From: JBGRQB01 sp041725875
Lineage (GTDB): Bacteria; Bacteroidota; Ignavibacteria; Ignavibacteriales; Melioribacteraceae
NCBI GenBank assembly: GCA_041725875.1
Contig: JBGRQB010000006.1
Location: 1 to 64,000, forward strand
DNA: 64,000 bases
Reading direction: 5' to 3'
Numbering within the stretch: position 1 is the first letter of the stretch; the number at the start of each line of letters is the position of its first letter. Under the pieces are notes generated by a model. That model was given only the letters and a program-made list of their open reading frames with translations, was not told where the DNA came from and ran no database searches. The translations under genes and the position numbers were made by a program. This document shows positions 1-9,237 of the stretch, one piece after another.

Positions 1-2376
1 CTCTTTTGTTTTTTGCTCTGCTGTAAAAGCAGCTAACCCTAACAACCCAAGAGAAGCGATAAAGATTGCAAAGAAACTAAAATTACCAAAGAGTGAAAGC
101 ATTGTATTTTCATTCTTGTAAAGGTTATTTAATTTTTCATCAAGGAATGTGAGATTCAGATTGTAATCTGGCTGATATTTCAGAATAACTTTGTTTATGT
201 AATCGAGCGTTGAGTTTATGTTTCCCTTTTCAATTTTTATCGAAAGGGTATTACAATCGTCGTAACTGATGTATGTCATAATAGCACTTACTTTATTGCG
301 GAGCGATTCATACTTAAAATCTTTTACAACACCAATAACAATACCGTCAGGCTCTTTGTAACCGATCCTTAATCCCAACGCTTCTTCCGGATTTTTAAGC
401 CCCAGTTTTTTTACAGCGGCTTCATTTATGATATATGCCTGCGAGGAATCAGTTTTATGCTCAATTGAAAAATCTCTTCCGGCAACAAACTCTACTCCGT
501 AAGTTTTGAAAAAATCAAACCCGACTCTGTTATGCGGCATTGAAAATTCCGATCTGAGAATTTCATCATTTACTTTTACTGTAAATCCCGCGTCATCCAG
601 CAATCTGCCTCCGGGTGTTCTTTTTGATAAAGCCGCCGAAACAATCTTTGGGTTCCGGTTCAAATCTGTCTTTATACTTTCCCAGTTATTTATTATTACA
701 TTGTTTGCCGAAGTTATAACTATGTTTTCCTTATTATAACCAAGATCTGCATTGCTTAAATATTCAAGCTGATTTTTAACAACCAGCACACAAATAATTA
801 GTGTTATTGAAATTGAGAACTGACATACAACCAAAGCTTTTCTGAACATACTTCCTTTGGTGCTTTTGGTTACTTCTCCTCTTAAAATTGAGGATGGACT
901 GAATGAAGATAAGTAGAGCGCGGGATAAATACCTGCAGCAACACCGGTAAAAAGAAATACACTCAGTAAAACAGAAATATGATTTATGTTAAAAACATCG
1001 AAGCTTACATTGATTCCGGTTAACGAGTTAAGGTAAGGATATGTGAACCAGAGTATACCTACGGCGAGTATAACAGAAATTACAGAGACTAGAACTGACT
1101 CACCGAAAAATTGAACGACTAGCATTTTTCTGTGTGCACCAATTACTTTTCTCAGTCCAACTTCCCTTGCGCGTTTCATTGCACGTGCAGTGGAAAGGTT
1201 CATAAAATTTACACAGGCAATAAGAAGAATAAAGAAAGCTACTATTGAAAAAATAGTAACATAGTTTGCATTACCGCCCGGTTCAATTTCCGTACTGGTA
1301 AATGAATGGAGATGAATATCTGCAACAGGAGTAAGGTTAATTCCGGTAAAATTGCTGGCCATTCCTTTTACACCTTTTCTCAGTTGAATTTCGCCAAATC
1401 GTTTATCAATCTCAACAGGAATTTTTTTTCTCAGATCTTCAACATTAATTCCCTTCTTTAATTTTGAGTAGAGGTAAGTTACATTATCTGAAAAGTTTGT
1501 ATTCCCGTGAAAGTAATCTTCACCATCCATTTTGGCATATCCTTTAAGCGATAAATAAGATCCGATAAAATCGAAATGAATATGTGACAGCTCGTGTGAA
1601 TCTTCGAAGATACCTGTTACTTCCATTTCAAATGTACCGTCGAGGGTTAGTCTTTCCCCTAAAGGATCTTTATCTCCAAAATATTTTTTTGCAGCTGATT
1701 GTGAAATTATAACGGAGTTCAGATTTTTAAGAACTGTTTCCTTATTTCCTGTTAGGAGATTTATCTCAAAAATGTTCAAAATTTCTTCTTCTACCAGAAA
1801 AACATTTTTCTCTTCATAGGTTCTGTCTTTATATTTTACATTCCCTTTTGCAACAGGGAAAATTCTTGCCAGACTCTCAAACTCGGGAAACTTGTCTTTC
1901 AGCCAGGGTGCAAAGGATGGAGCCATAGAAGCAAACACAGACGGGAATGTGCCGTCAGCTCTTACCCAGGCTCTTTCGAGTCGGTATATTCTGTCTGAAT
2001 CTTTAAGATGTTTATCGTAGCTTAGTTCTGACTGAACAAAAAGAAATATAAATACAGAAACAACCATTCCGGTTGTTAATCCCAAGATATTTATTGCAGA
2101 ATAAAATTTCTGTTTTACAAGATTTCTGATAGCTATTTTTAGATAGTTACCTGTCATAGTACTCCCCCAGTGTATGGCATGTATAAAAAGTTTTGGTAAA
2201 GATTTAAGCACCATCCGGCGATACCATTTGCGGGCAGACTTTATTCCCTTTTCTTCAGTAAGAAAATGAAATTCCTCTTCCAGATCTCCGGCAGATGCAT
2301 TATCATTATAATCTGTTGTAAAAAATTCCAGCAGTCTCTTAAAAAACTTTGGCGGTGTTTTGGTTTTATCATTCAT
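1..2376 (-). CDS. ADOP-like FtsX/MacB-family ABC permease (partial, C-terminus beyond window)
   Basis: The frame stays open from an ATG at 2376 to the left edge (792 codons visible), so the gene is cut. It encodes a membrane protein of the MacB/FtsX permease type. About 75 soluble residues (MNDKTKTPPKFFKRLLEF...) come first, then NYLKIAIRNLVKQKFYSAI leading into TM1, a long periplasmic MacB-like core, and a three-helix FtsX block containing NFMNLSTARAMKRAREVGLR. A second periplasmic core and another FtsX block beginning FGNFSFFAIFIASLGLLGLA follow. This duplicated layout with a soluble prefix and no ATPase domain matches the orphan permeases (ADOP) usually found beside PadR regulators. It starts 2 bp after the padR stop, so the two are surely co-transcribed. 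No ATPase gene is visible. The substrate is unknown; lipid, peptide or macrolide export and envelope stress roles are all possible. Confidence 0.88.
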   Translation of the reverse strand, partial: MNDKTKTPPKFFKRLLEFFTTDYNDNASAGDLEEEFHFLTEEKGIKSARKWYRRMVLKSLPKLFIHAIHWGSTMTGNYLKIAIRNLVKQKFYSAINILGLTTGMVVSVFIFLFVQSELSYDKHLKDSDRIYRLERAWVRADGTFPSVFASMAPSFAPWLKDKFPEFESLARIFPVAKGNVKYKDRTYEEKNVFLVEEEILNIFEINLLTGNKETVLKNLNSVIISQSAAKKYFGDKDPLGERLTLDGTFEMEVTGIFEDSHELSHIHFDFIGSYLSLKGYAKMDGEDYFHGNTNFSDNVTYLYSKLKKGINVEDLRKKIPVEIDKRFGEIQLRKGVKGMASNFTGINLTPVADIHLHSFTSTEIEPGGNANYVTIFSIVAFFILLIACVNFMNLSTARAMKRAREVGLRKVIGAHRKMLVVQFFGESVLVSVISVILAVGILWFTYPYLNSLTGINVSFDVFNINHISVLLSVFLFTGVAAGIYPALYLSSFSPSSILRGEVTKSTKGSMFRKALVVCQFSISITLIICVLVVKNQLEYLSNADLGYNKENIVITSANNVIINNWESIKTDLNRNPKIVSAALSKRTPGGRLLDDAGFTVKVNDEILRSEFSMPHNRVGFDFFKTYGVEFVAGRDFSIEHKTDSSQAYIINEAAVKKLGLKNPEEALGLRIGYKEPDGIVIGVVKDFKYESLRNKVSAIMTYISYDDCNTLSIKIEKGNINSTLDYINKVILKYQPDYNLNLTFLDEKLNNLYKNENTMLSLFGNFSFFAIFIASLGLLGLAAFTAEQKTKE

Positions 2377-2378
2377 AA

Positions 2379-2705
2379 TTAATTACTCTTTGCAAGTAAG
2401 CCAATTGCTTCCGAACCAAGTTCACTTCTTATTTTCTGATGTTCCTGTAAAACCTCAATTCCCTTTTGTGTAATTTGAAATAACCTTTTGCTTCGGCCCC
2501 CTCTTTCGGAAGTCGGGTCACTTAAACAAGATTTTACAAACCCCTTTTGCTCCAATCTGTACAACGGATCGTAAACAGCGCCGAAAGACCATTCCTTTTC
2601 AGTTGCTTCGGAAAGTTTGCGTCTGATAGTTACCCCATAAGCATTTTCTCCCAAAGTAAGTATTGCAAGCAGCAGCATTTCATCCAGACTTGATAACAGT
2701 TTCAT
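2379..2705 (-). CDS. PadR-family transcriptional regulator
   Basis: A 108-residue winged-helix repressor of the PadR family. The N-terminal segment SSLDEMLLLAILTLGENAYG is the family hallmark, followed by the recognition region FGAVYDPLYRLEQKGFVKS and a basic wing with GGRSKRLFQITQKG. The protein is short, with a single C-terminal helix, as in the PadR subgroup s2 that pairs with permeases. Its stop lies 2 bp before the ABC permease start, so it probably controls that permease and itself. Members of this family generally respond to small hydrophobic or cell-wall-active ligands; the ligand here cannot be told from the sequence. I saw no clear inverted-repeat operator upstream. Confidence 0.9.
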   Translation of the reverse strand: MKLLSSLDEMLLLAILTLGENAYGVTIRRKLSEATEKEWSFGAVYDPLYRLEQKGFVKSCLSDPTSERGGRSKRLFQITQKGIEVLQEHQKIRSELGSEAIGLLAKSN

Positions 2706-3105
2706 AAAACTCCTATTTCTCTTGAATTACAAGACTAATTCCTAAAAAAGAACGGGAAGTATTTGTCTTGGTTTCCCGAACTAATCATTTTGACGCCCTA
2801 AGTTAAATAAAGTTGTACATAAGTTGCAAATTTTTGTATTTAGGAATTTTGAAAAAATAAACAGATTATTGATTTTATCTGCTTCTCTCTTTTATTAAAA
2901 AGATTATTTACTTGAAAATCTGTCATCCCTTTCTTCTCAAAATTTTCCAGGTTGGTTATATCAAACAATTAATAATTAATCTACTTGCATATAAGTCAGT
3001 TTAAGTTTTATATTATTAACAATTGTATAATCGGGTTTGATTTTTTTTGTAATCAAAAATTTCGAGTCTATATTTTAAAATCTTTCAATTGAAATACGGA
3101 TAAAA
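2706..3105. other. Divergent intergenic region between padR and the PAS kinase
   Basis: About 400 bp of AT-rich DNA with no supported gene. It must hold the leftward promoter of padR and the rightward promoter of the kinase at 3106. Only the latter could be recognised (3046-3076). No strong hairpin or long repeat was seen. Confidence 0.6.
3046..3076 (+). promoter_or_regulatory. Candidate Bacteroidota-type promoter for the PAS kinase
   Basis: TTTG at 3046-3049 is followed by a 19-base spacer and TATATTTT at 3069-3076. This fits the Bacteroidota primary-sigma consensus (TTTG / TAnnTTTG) except for the last base. The predicted start of transcription is about 20-25 bases before the ATG at 3106. 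No classic TTGACA/TATAAT pair lies at this place. Confidence 0.45.
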
Positions 3106-4398
3106 ATGGAACCATTGGGCGATAAGAATAATATAGAGGTAGAAACAGATTTTACGGTTTCTGACAAAAAAATACTTAGTGAACTCAGCTCCAGAAAATC
3201 TGAGTTAAATGCTTTAACCGGACAAATAGAAGGTGTGGCTTACAGATGCGAGTTGGATGATGACTGGACAATGAGATATTTGAGCAGCAATGTTTTTAAA
3301 ATGACAGGCTACTCAATAGATGATCTTTACCATAACAATAATCTTTCCTGGAACGATCTGATTTATTATTCCGATCAAAAACCTGTAAAAGAGAGAATTC
3401 ATCTTGCAGTGGAAAATGATCAGGTGTTTAATGTAGAATACAGAATAATTACCGGAACCGGTGAGATAAAATGGGTTCGTGAAGATGGAAAATCAATAGT
3501 TGAAGATAACCGGATAATTGGTATTGAAGGTTATATACATGATATAACCGATATAAAGCAAAAAGAGGAAGAGCTTGAAGAGATAAACAGCATACTGGAA
3601 CATCTGGTTAAAAAAAGGACATCGGAACTGGAGCGTACCTTAGCACAGCTCGATTCTGAAATAAAGATGCGCCGACTTTCAGAGAAAAAGCTGCTTGATT
3701 CTTTTAAGCAGGAAAAACGACTCAATAAAATGAAAACGGAATTTATTAATGTTCTCTGTCACGAATTCAGAAATCCCCTTGCAGTAATAAAATCTTCCAG
3801 TCAGTTAATAAAGTCTTTCACAAAAAAAACTTCCGATCTTAAAACTTTTAAATATCTGGATAAAATTGAGCTGAATGTAGAGCTGCTTGCCAATATGCTC
3901 GATAAATTTCTGGCTCTGGAAAAATATAAAACAGAGAATAATCTTGTTGAAATGGAGATTGTGGATATTGATAATCTTTGTCTGGAAGTAATTGATATTT
4001 TACGGAAAAATGCTCTCAGAGAGTTTGATCTTCACTATTCGTACAAAGCAAAAACAAAAAACCTAAACTGTGATGAAAATCTGGTAAAGCTTGCGTTGAA
4101 AAACATTCTTCACAACGCAGTTAAGTACTCCCCTGTTGGAGAACAAATTGAGTTTATAGTAAGTAATACATTAAAATATATTAAGTTAACTATAAAAGAC
4201 CGCGGAGCAGGAATTAAAAAAGATGACCTGAAGTTAATATTTAAAAGGTTTTATCGCGGACAAAATAACAAAACCGTGGAGGGCTACGGAATTGGTTTAA
4301 GTATAGTAAAAAAGATAGTAAAGCTTCATAATGGTAAAATCAAAATTGATACACAGGAAAATAAAGGCACAAAAGTATCAATTTTATTACCTTTGTAA
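3106..4398 (+). CDS. PAS-domain sensor histidine kinase
   Basis: A 430-residue soluble sensor kinase with no membrane segment, so it should sense a cytoplasmic signal. A PAS fold with its PAC extension covers roughly residues 38-150 (WTMRYLSSNVFKMTGYSIDD; IKWVREDGKS). A charged coiled coil follows at about 150-210. The HisKA H-box has His219 in LCHEFRNPLAV. The ATPase domain keeps every box: N-box LALKNILHNAVKYS, G1 DRGAGI, F-box FKRFYRGQ and G2 GYGIGLSIVKKIV. It should autophosphorylate. The nearest receiver is the LytTR regulator at 5703, two genes downstream, which is the likely partner. The gene between them is a degenerate copy of this protein's C-terminal half. ATG 3106 lacks a strong ribosome-binding site. 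Confidence 0.92.
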   Translation: MEPLGDKNNIEVETDFTVSDKKILSELSSRKSELNALTGQIEGVAYRCELDDDWTMRYLSSNVFKMTGYSIDDLYHNNNLSWNDLIYYSDQKPVKERIHLAVENDQVFNVEYRIITGTGEIKWVREDGKSIVEDNRIIGIEGYIHDITDIKQKEEELEEINSILEHLVKKRTSELERTLAQLDSEIKMRRLSEKKLLDSFKQEKRLNKMKTEFINVLCHEFRNPLAVIKSSSQLIKSFTKKTSDLKTFKYLDKIELNVELLANMLDKFLALEKYKTENNLVEMEIVDIDNLCLEVIDILRKNALREFDLHYSYKAKTKNLNCDENLVKLALKNILHNAVKYSPVGEQIEFIVSNTLKYIKLTIKDRGAGIKKDDLKLIFKRFYRGQNNKTVEGYGIGLSIVKKIVKLHNGKIKIDTQENKGTKVSILLPL

Positions 4399-4955
4399 CA
4401 ATCGATCAATGGTATGTAAAAATTTGGAGTCAGGGTCATAGCGCAAAACAAAATATATTGTTTTGATGCCAAATTGTTAGTGTCAGTGTAACACAAACTG
4501 ATAAAATCGATAAAAAAATATGAGATTGTATGCAATTCACAACAGAATGAGTTACTTCACAACAGAATGAGTTATTTTACAACTTATATCTTCATTTTAT
4601 TATTTCTATAATTTAACTTTAATTTAGAGAGTCTGTAATTCTATATTGATATAAAGGAATTGGTAGTTTGTCGATTTCAGAATTACTTTGAATGAAATGA
4701 GTCTACAAGTTAGTGAATAATTAAAAATAAGTTCTTTACGGTTAAAATTCCCTTGTCTCCAATTTACCTGGGAATCATCAAGTTTATGGAAATCTTATTT
4801 TTAACTCGCTAAAATTAGTGATAGACCTGGATATCTCCCTTTTGGGAAAACCTGGGCAGAACCGGATGCAATATTATATTTTATACTTTTTTATCAAAAA
4901 AGCACCGGCAGAAATGTCTTAACAATATTTAGATTCAACTAACTATTAAATTTCA
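4399..4955. other. Long intergenic region between intact and degenerate kinase genes
   Basis: 557 bp without a supported gene. It contains a short tandem repeat (4536-4574) and otherwise AT-rich sequence. I could not read remnants of the H-box or PAS regions here in any frame, so there is no direct sign that the downstream degenerate gene is the 3' part of a decayed full-length kinase. Confidence 0.5.
4536..4574. repeat. 20-bp tandem repeat, two copies plus a partial third
   Basis: The 19-base unit TTCACAACAGAATGAGTTA occurs at 4536-4554 and again at 4556-4574, one base apart. A partial third copy (TTTACAAC) follows. It lies in the gap downstream of the PAS kinase. It could be a regulator-binding direct repeat or a slippage duplication. 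Confidence 0.85.
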
Positions 4956-5570
4956 ATGGAAATTAATAAATGCTTGTGGAAAATATTCAAATCATACATT
5001 GCAAAAAATAAAGAAAGATTCCCTTTAAAACATCTTTACCGATCGGGGGTTGATCAAAATAGCAAAAATAGCGCCGATAATAACCCGTTTGGAGAAAAAG
5101 ACAGCGAATTAAAGTATTCCCGTACCGAAACTGATTTAAAGAATTTGTGCGAAAATCTGATTAGCCTTTTGAACTTTAACTCGGGGAAAAATGCAGATAT
5201 ATCGTTTTTGTATCTGTCAAAAACTGTCAGTTATTTATGCAATAAAGAGTTACTTACGCTTGCTCTTAAAAATGTTTTGGAAAAAATCGCAAAAAATTCA
5301 CTCTTGGGGGAGAAAATTGTTTTTAAAGTTACCGATAATTATAAGTATATAAAAATAACAATCTCTTTATACTACGATAATAAAGCAGTGAATTATAAAA
5401 CAAATAAATATTACAGAGGTAAAAACATAAGAAATTTAGATAAATACGGAGTCAGTTTTTTGATAGTAAAGAAAGTCGTGAAATACCACAACGGCTGTAT
5501 AATTATCAACTCAAACAACAAAAGAATCGCTAAGTTTTGCATCGTATTACCAAAACCCTCTATTATCTAG
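4956..5570 (+). CDS. Degenerate histidine-kinase-like ATPase-domain protein (pseudokinase)
   Basis: A 204-residue protein whose last ~110 residues align by eye with the C-terminal ATPase domain of the kinase at 3106: LALKNVLEKIAKNS against LALKNILHNAVKYS, YYRGKN against FYRGQN, and LIVKKVVKYHNG against SIVKKIVKLHNG. The ATP-binding features are gone. The N-box Asn is lost, the G1 motif DRGAGI is replaced by LYYDNKAV, and the G2 glycines GYGIGLS become KYGVSFL. There is no PAS domain and no H-box His. The reading frame is nevertheless intact and clearly homologous, which suggests selection for a non-catalytic role such as binding the adjacent response regulator or kinase. The alternative is a recent pseudogene that has not yet acquired stops. 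The start at 4956 has no obvious ribosome-binding site. Confidence 0.75.
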   Translation: MEINKCLWKIFKSYIAKNKERFPLKHLYRSGVDQNSKNSADNNPFGEKDSELKYSRTETDLKNLCENLISLLNFNSGKNADISFLYLSKTVSYLCNKELLTLALKNVLEKIAKNSLLGEKIVFKVTDNYKYIKITISLYYDNKAVNYKTNKYYRGKNIRNLDKYGVSFLIVKKVVKYHNGCIIINSNNKRIAKFCIVLPKPSII

Positions 5571-5702
5571 CCAATTAATTTATCAATCTATTAGGAAAGG
5601 ATCGAAAGTCTTGAGATTTAACCGTCAATATCGCAAACCGCCAGTTTTTTTTTTAATAAAAAATATATCAAATGTTTTGTAGTAAGTAGAGTATGGCCTT
5701 AA

Positions 5703-6461
5703 ATGCGTGAAACTATATTATTAATTGAAGATGATGCTGATTTAATGGAGAATACAGCTGATTATCTTGAATTAAAAAGATATAAAGTGTTAAAAGCAAA
5801 AGATGGATTTGCCGGATTAGAACTGTTACAAAATCACGAAATAGATTTGGTAATCTGCGATATTATTTTGCCGGCTATGGATGGTTATAAGGTTCTGAAA
5901 ACCGTACTTGATAATCCCAAAACAGCGGGAATTCCTTTTATATTTCTAACTTCAAAATCAATGGGCAGAGATTTTAGAAAAGGAATGAATTCCGGCGCTG
6001 ATGATTATATTACAAAACCATTCGACTTTCAGGATCTGGAGAGGTCTATAAAGGCCCGACTCAATAAAAGAAAAATAATAATGAATAATATTGTAGGTAA
6101 AATTTCTGTCAGCGACAGTTCGATAAATAATCATAAAGATCTTCTCTTTTTTACTGTAAATAAAAAGCCAAAAATTATTAAGATAAGTGAAATAAGACTT
6201 ATTTTAGCTCAGAATCAGTATTCGAAAATTTTTGTAAAAAATAATGAAACTCTTTTACTAAAAACTTCACTAAAAAAATGGGAAGATATATTGCCTGCAA
6301 GTCTGTTTCTCAGAATTCACCGAAGCATTATTGTAAATATCGATTATATTGAAAGTATCAGCAGGTGGGAGAACCAGAAAGCAAAGGTTACTATCAAAGA
6401 TATTGACGGCGAGTTTACAATAAGTCGCTCTTACGCCAATATCTTCAAAAAAAATCTTTAA
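5703..6461 (+). CDS. LytTR-family response regulator (REC-LytTR)
   Basis: A 252-residue two-component regulator. The receiver domain (about residues 1-120) has the acidic pair Glu9/Asp10/Asp11, phospho-acceptor Asp53 in VICDIILP, Thr83 in FIFLTSKS and Lys105 in YITKPF. The C-terminal half (about 150-250) is a LytTR DNA-binding domain, with the typical FLRIHRSIIVNIDYIESI segment and the final TISRSYANIFKKNL helix. LytTR regulators bind direct-repeat targets. It follows the PAS kinase and its degenerate paralogue in the same orientation, so these three genes are the natural signalling unit. ATG 5703 follows a 132-bp gap with a poly-T stretch and no clear ribosome-binding site. Confidence 0.93.
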   Translation: MRETILLIEDDADLMENTADYLELKRYKVLKAKDGFAGLELLQNHEIDLVICDIILPAMDGYKVLKTVLDNPKTAGIPFIFLTSKSMGRDFRKGMNSGADDYITKPFDFQDLERSIKARLNKRKIIMNNIVGKISVSDSSINNHKDLLFFTVNKKPKIIKISEIRLILAQNQYSKIFVKNNETLLLKTSLKKWEDILPASLFLRIHRSIIVNIDYIESISRWENQKAKVTIKDIDGEFTISRSYANIFKKNL

Positions 6462-6738
6462 ACTTCTAAAAGCAGTTTGCAACTATATTTGTCGTTTAAC
6501 AACTATACACTTTTATTTCATATTCATAAAATATAATTTACAAGCCGATCTGTTATTGCGCTGGAACACTGACTTACTATAGAAAAACAGTTCACTCCGC
6601 ACAATACCACAAAGTTATAGTTCTTCTAATTTCACTTCAGAACAAAGCTACAGAGCCAGTTCTGTTTAATCACCCAATAATCTCAATTCCTCATTTAAAA
6701 TGATTTACCAAATTGAGAGCACATAAGGAGATATTCAA

Positions 6739-9228
6739 ATGTTTTTTCAAAAACTCAAACTCAAACCTAAGTTAATAGGAGGAACGGTTTTCTTCGTTGT
6801 TATCACTATGTTCTCCATTACTCAGTATATGGAAAGTTCGTGGAAAGAAAATACCACGGAAGTAACAAAAAAAATGATGAACGAAATATGTGACCGCAAC
6901 GGAGAAAAAATATCCACAATTATTCACGATGATATACAGGTAGCCCAGGGGCTTTCTGTAATGATGAAATCGTATAAAACTATTAATTCAACAGAAAGAC
7001 GAAAAGTTTTTAATGAAATTCTTAAAAATACTTTAATCCAGCATTCCAATCTGCTCGGGTTATGGACTTGTTGGGAGCCAAATGCGCTTGACAACAGAGA
7101 CAATTCAAATAAAAATAAAGCGGGTCACGACCAAACAGGACGTTTTGTTCCCTACTGGGTAAGAAGCAACGGACAAATCAGTGTTAGTCCGCTTGTTGAT
7201 TACACAACTCCAGGTGCGGGAGATTATTATCTTTTAGCTAAAAACAGCGGAAGAAGTACAATTACAGAGCCTTACCTTTACGATGTTGGCGGTAAACAGG
7301 TTCTTGTTGTAACTTATACTGTTCCGATAAAAGAAGATGGAAAAGTTGTTGGTGCTGTGGGACTTGACTTCTCTCTTGAGAACTTCCAGACAATGATTGA
7401 ATCTATCAAACCATACCAAAAAACTGCAGCTGCTCTTTTTACAAATCAGGAATCAATTATCGCGCATGTTGACAAGGCTCGCGTAGGTAAAAAAGTGATT
7501 GAAACTGAAGCTGATATCATTGGTGATTATATGAATCAGTTTAGAGAAGCTATTAAAAATGGTCATTCAACATCATTTACAAGATATCTGGATCTTTTTG
7601 AAAGTGAAACAGCTTTCCAGATTATTCCTATAAAAATTGCCGATACAGGTGTTACCTGGAGTATCCCTATTGCAATAGGTCTGGATGAAGCTTATGCAAA
7701 AATGAATTCCAGCATTACTTTTGTTAACATTATCAGTATCCTTGCAATTATTGCAATTTCAGGTATTATCTTCTTCCTTGCAAATTCAATTATCAAAAGA
7801 ATTCAGGGCATCAAAAAAGTTACAGATGAGCTTAACCGAGGCAACACCACACTTCGTTTAAATACAAATGAAATGGATGAAATTGGTGATATGGCTCGTT
7901 CGCTTGATGATTTCTGTAATACTCTTGACGGATTTGCCGGAACGATGAAACTTGTTGCCGATGGTGATCTTAATCAAAAAGTGGAAATGATGAGTGAAGA
8001 TGACAGAGTTGCGCCCGGCTTAATAAGTATTATCGATTCTTTACAAAATTTACATAAAGAGATTCAGACACTTATTTCAGATGCAATTAACGGCAACTTG
8101 TCATCCAGAGGAAATTCCGATCTTTTCAAAGGCGGATACAAAGAAATGGTTGACGGTTTTAATCATACACTTGACGCAATTATTGAACCAATTAACGGCT
8201 CCCTTGAAACACTTAATCTGTTTTCACAGGGAGATTTCAGACAAAGAATTACAGCCGATTACAAAGGAGACCATAGAAAACTTAAAGATACAGTAAATTC
8301 AATGGCTGATTCTCTTACCAGCCTTATTACAGCAATTACAGAGGCTATTGAGGCTACTGCCAGCGCGAGCAGCCAAATTTCTTCAAGCGCCGAAGAAATG
8401 GCGGCCGGGGCCGAAGAACAAAGTGCACAATCTCACGAAGTTGCTACTGCTATTGAGCAGATGACCCAAACTGTTGTTGAAACTTCGCAAAATGCTAATC
8501 TTGCAGCTCAGATCACAAGTGATTCTGTGCAAATTGCAAATGAGGGTGGCGAAGTTGTTGAAAATACCGTACAAGGTATTAATAAAATTTCCGAGGTTGT
8601 GAATGAGGCTGCCAGTAATATTAAAGCATTGGGTGATAACAGTCAGAAGATAGGTGAAATTGTTCAGGTAATTGATGATATAGCTGATCAGACTAACCTT
8701 CTTGCGCTTAATGCTGCAATTGAGGCTGCTCGTGCGGGCGAACAAGGGCGCGGTTTTGCAGTGGTTGCAGATGAGGTAAGAAAGCTTGCCGAACGTACCA
8801 CAAAAGCTACAAAAGAGATTGCTGAAATGATTAAACAAATCCAGAAAGATACACTGGATGCTGTTAACTCAATGGATGCAGGAACACAGCAAGTTGATAA
8901 AGGAAGTGAACTTGCATATCAATCCGGAGAATCATTAAAACGCATTATAGAAGGTATTAATAAAACTCTGGATATAGTTAATCAGGTTGCTGCTGCAAGT
9001 GAAGAACAATCAAGCGCAACAACTCAGATTGCAACAAATGTTGAAGGTATTAATAATGTTACACAGGAATCTGCTTCAGGTACACAGCAAATTGCACACG
9101 CTGCCGAAGATTTGAATGCTCTTACAGATAACCTGTTAAACACTATTGGCAACTTTAAAATAAACCGAAACGGTGAAAGCAGTAATATGTTAAACCAGAA
9201 TAACACCAGGTTACTGGAACTTAACTAG
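6739..9228 (+). CDS. Methyl-accepting chemotaxis protein with periplasmic Cache domain
   Basis: An 829-residue transmembrane chemoreceptor. TM1 is at about residues 13-30, followed by a ~300-residue periplasmic double-Cache-like sensor (IGLWTCWEPNALDN; GAGDYYLLAKNSGRSTITEP; TYTVPIKEDGKVVGAVGLD). TM2 is near 325-348, then a HAMP domain and a further HAMP-like segment with repeated GDFRQRI/GDLNQKV motifs. The cytoplasmic signalling hairpin has the highly conserved tip DQTNLLALNAAIEAARAGEQ. There is no C-terminal CheR/CheB pentapeptide. AAGGAG lies 9 bases before ATG 6739. cheW follows after 9 bp, so receptor and coupling protein are co-transcribed; cheA is not in the window. The Cache type suggests sensing of a small organic ligand, which cannot be named. 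Confidence 0.95.
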   Translation: MFFQKLKLKPKLIGGTVFFVVITMFSITQYMESSWKENTTEVTKKMMNEICDRNGEKISTIIHDDIQVAQGLSVMMKSYKTINSTERRKVFNEILKNTLIQHSNLLGLWTCWEPNALDNRDNSNKNKAGHDQTGRFVPYWVRSNGQISVSPLVDYTTPGAGDYYLLAKNSGRSTITEPYLYDVGGKQVLVVTYTVPIKEDGKVVGAVGLDFSLENFQTMIESIKPYQKTAAALFTNQESIIAHVDKARVGKKVIETEADIIGDYMNQFREAIKNGHSTSFTRYLDLFESETAFQIIPIKIADTGVTWSIPIAIGLDEAYAKMNSSITFVNIISILAIIAISGIIFFLANSIIKRIQGIKKVTDELNRGNTTLRLNTNEMDEIGDMARSLDDFCNTLDGFAGTMKLVADGDLNQKVEMMSEDDRVAPGLISIIDSLQNLHKEIQTLISDAINGNLSSRGNSDLFKGGYKEMVDGFNHTLDAIIEPINGSLETLNLFSQGDFRQRITADYKGDHRKLKDTVNSMADSLTSLITAITEAIEATASASSQISSSAEEMAAGAEEQSAQSHEVATAIEQMTQTVVETSQNANLAAQITSDSVQIANEGGEVVENTVQGINKISEVVNEAASNIKALGDNSQKIGEIVQVIDDIADQTNLLALNAAIEAARAGEQGRGFAVVADEVRKLAERTTKATKEIAEMIKQIQKDTLDAVNSMDAGTQQVDKGSELAYQSGESLKRIIEGINKTLDIVNQVAAASEEQSSATTQIATNVEGINNVTQESASGTQQIAHAAEDLNALTDNLLNTIGNFKINRNGESSNMLNQNNTRLLELN

Positions 9229-9237
9229 GAGTAATCT

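Noticed and set aside
4326..4535. Leftward 69-codon frame at the end of the PAS kinase
   Set aside because: It is mostly antisense to the kinase C-terminus and has no start signal.
6484..6491. TATATTTG as a promoter of the chemoreceptor gene
   Set aside because: It matches the -7 consensus but has no TTG at 19-21 bases upstream and lies almost 250 bases from the ATG.
8383..8838. Leftward 151-codon open frame inside the chemoreceptor gene
   Set aside because: It is exactly antisense to the conserved signalling domain of the receptor; its length comes from the Ala/Glu-rich codon pattern, and it resembles no protein.
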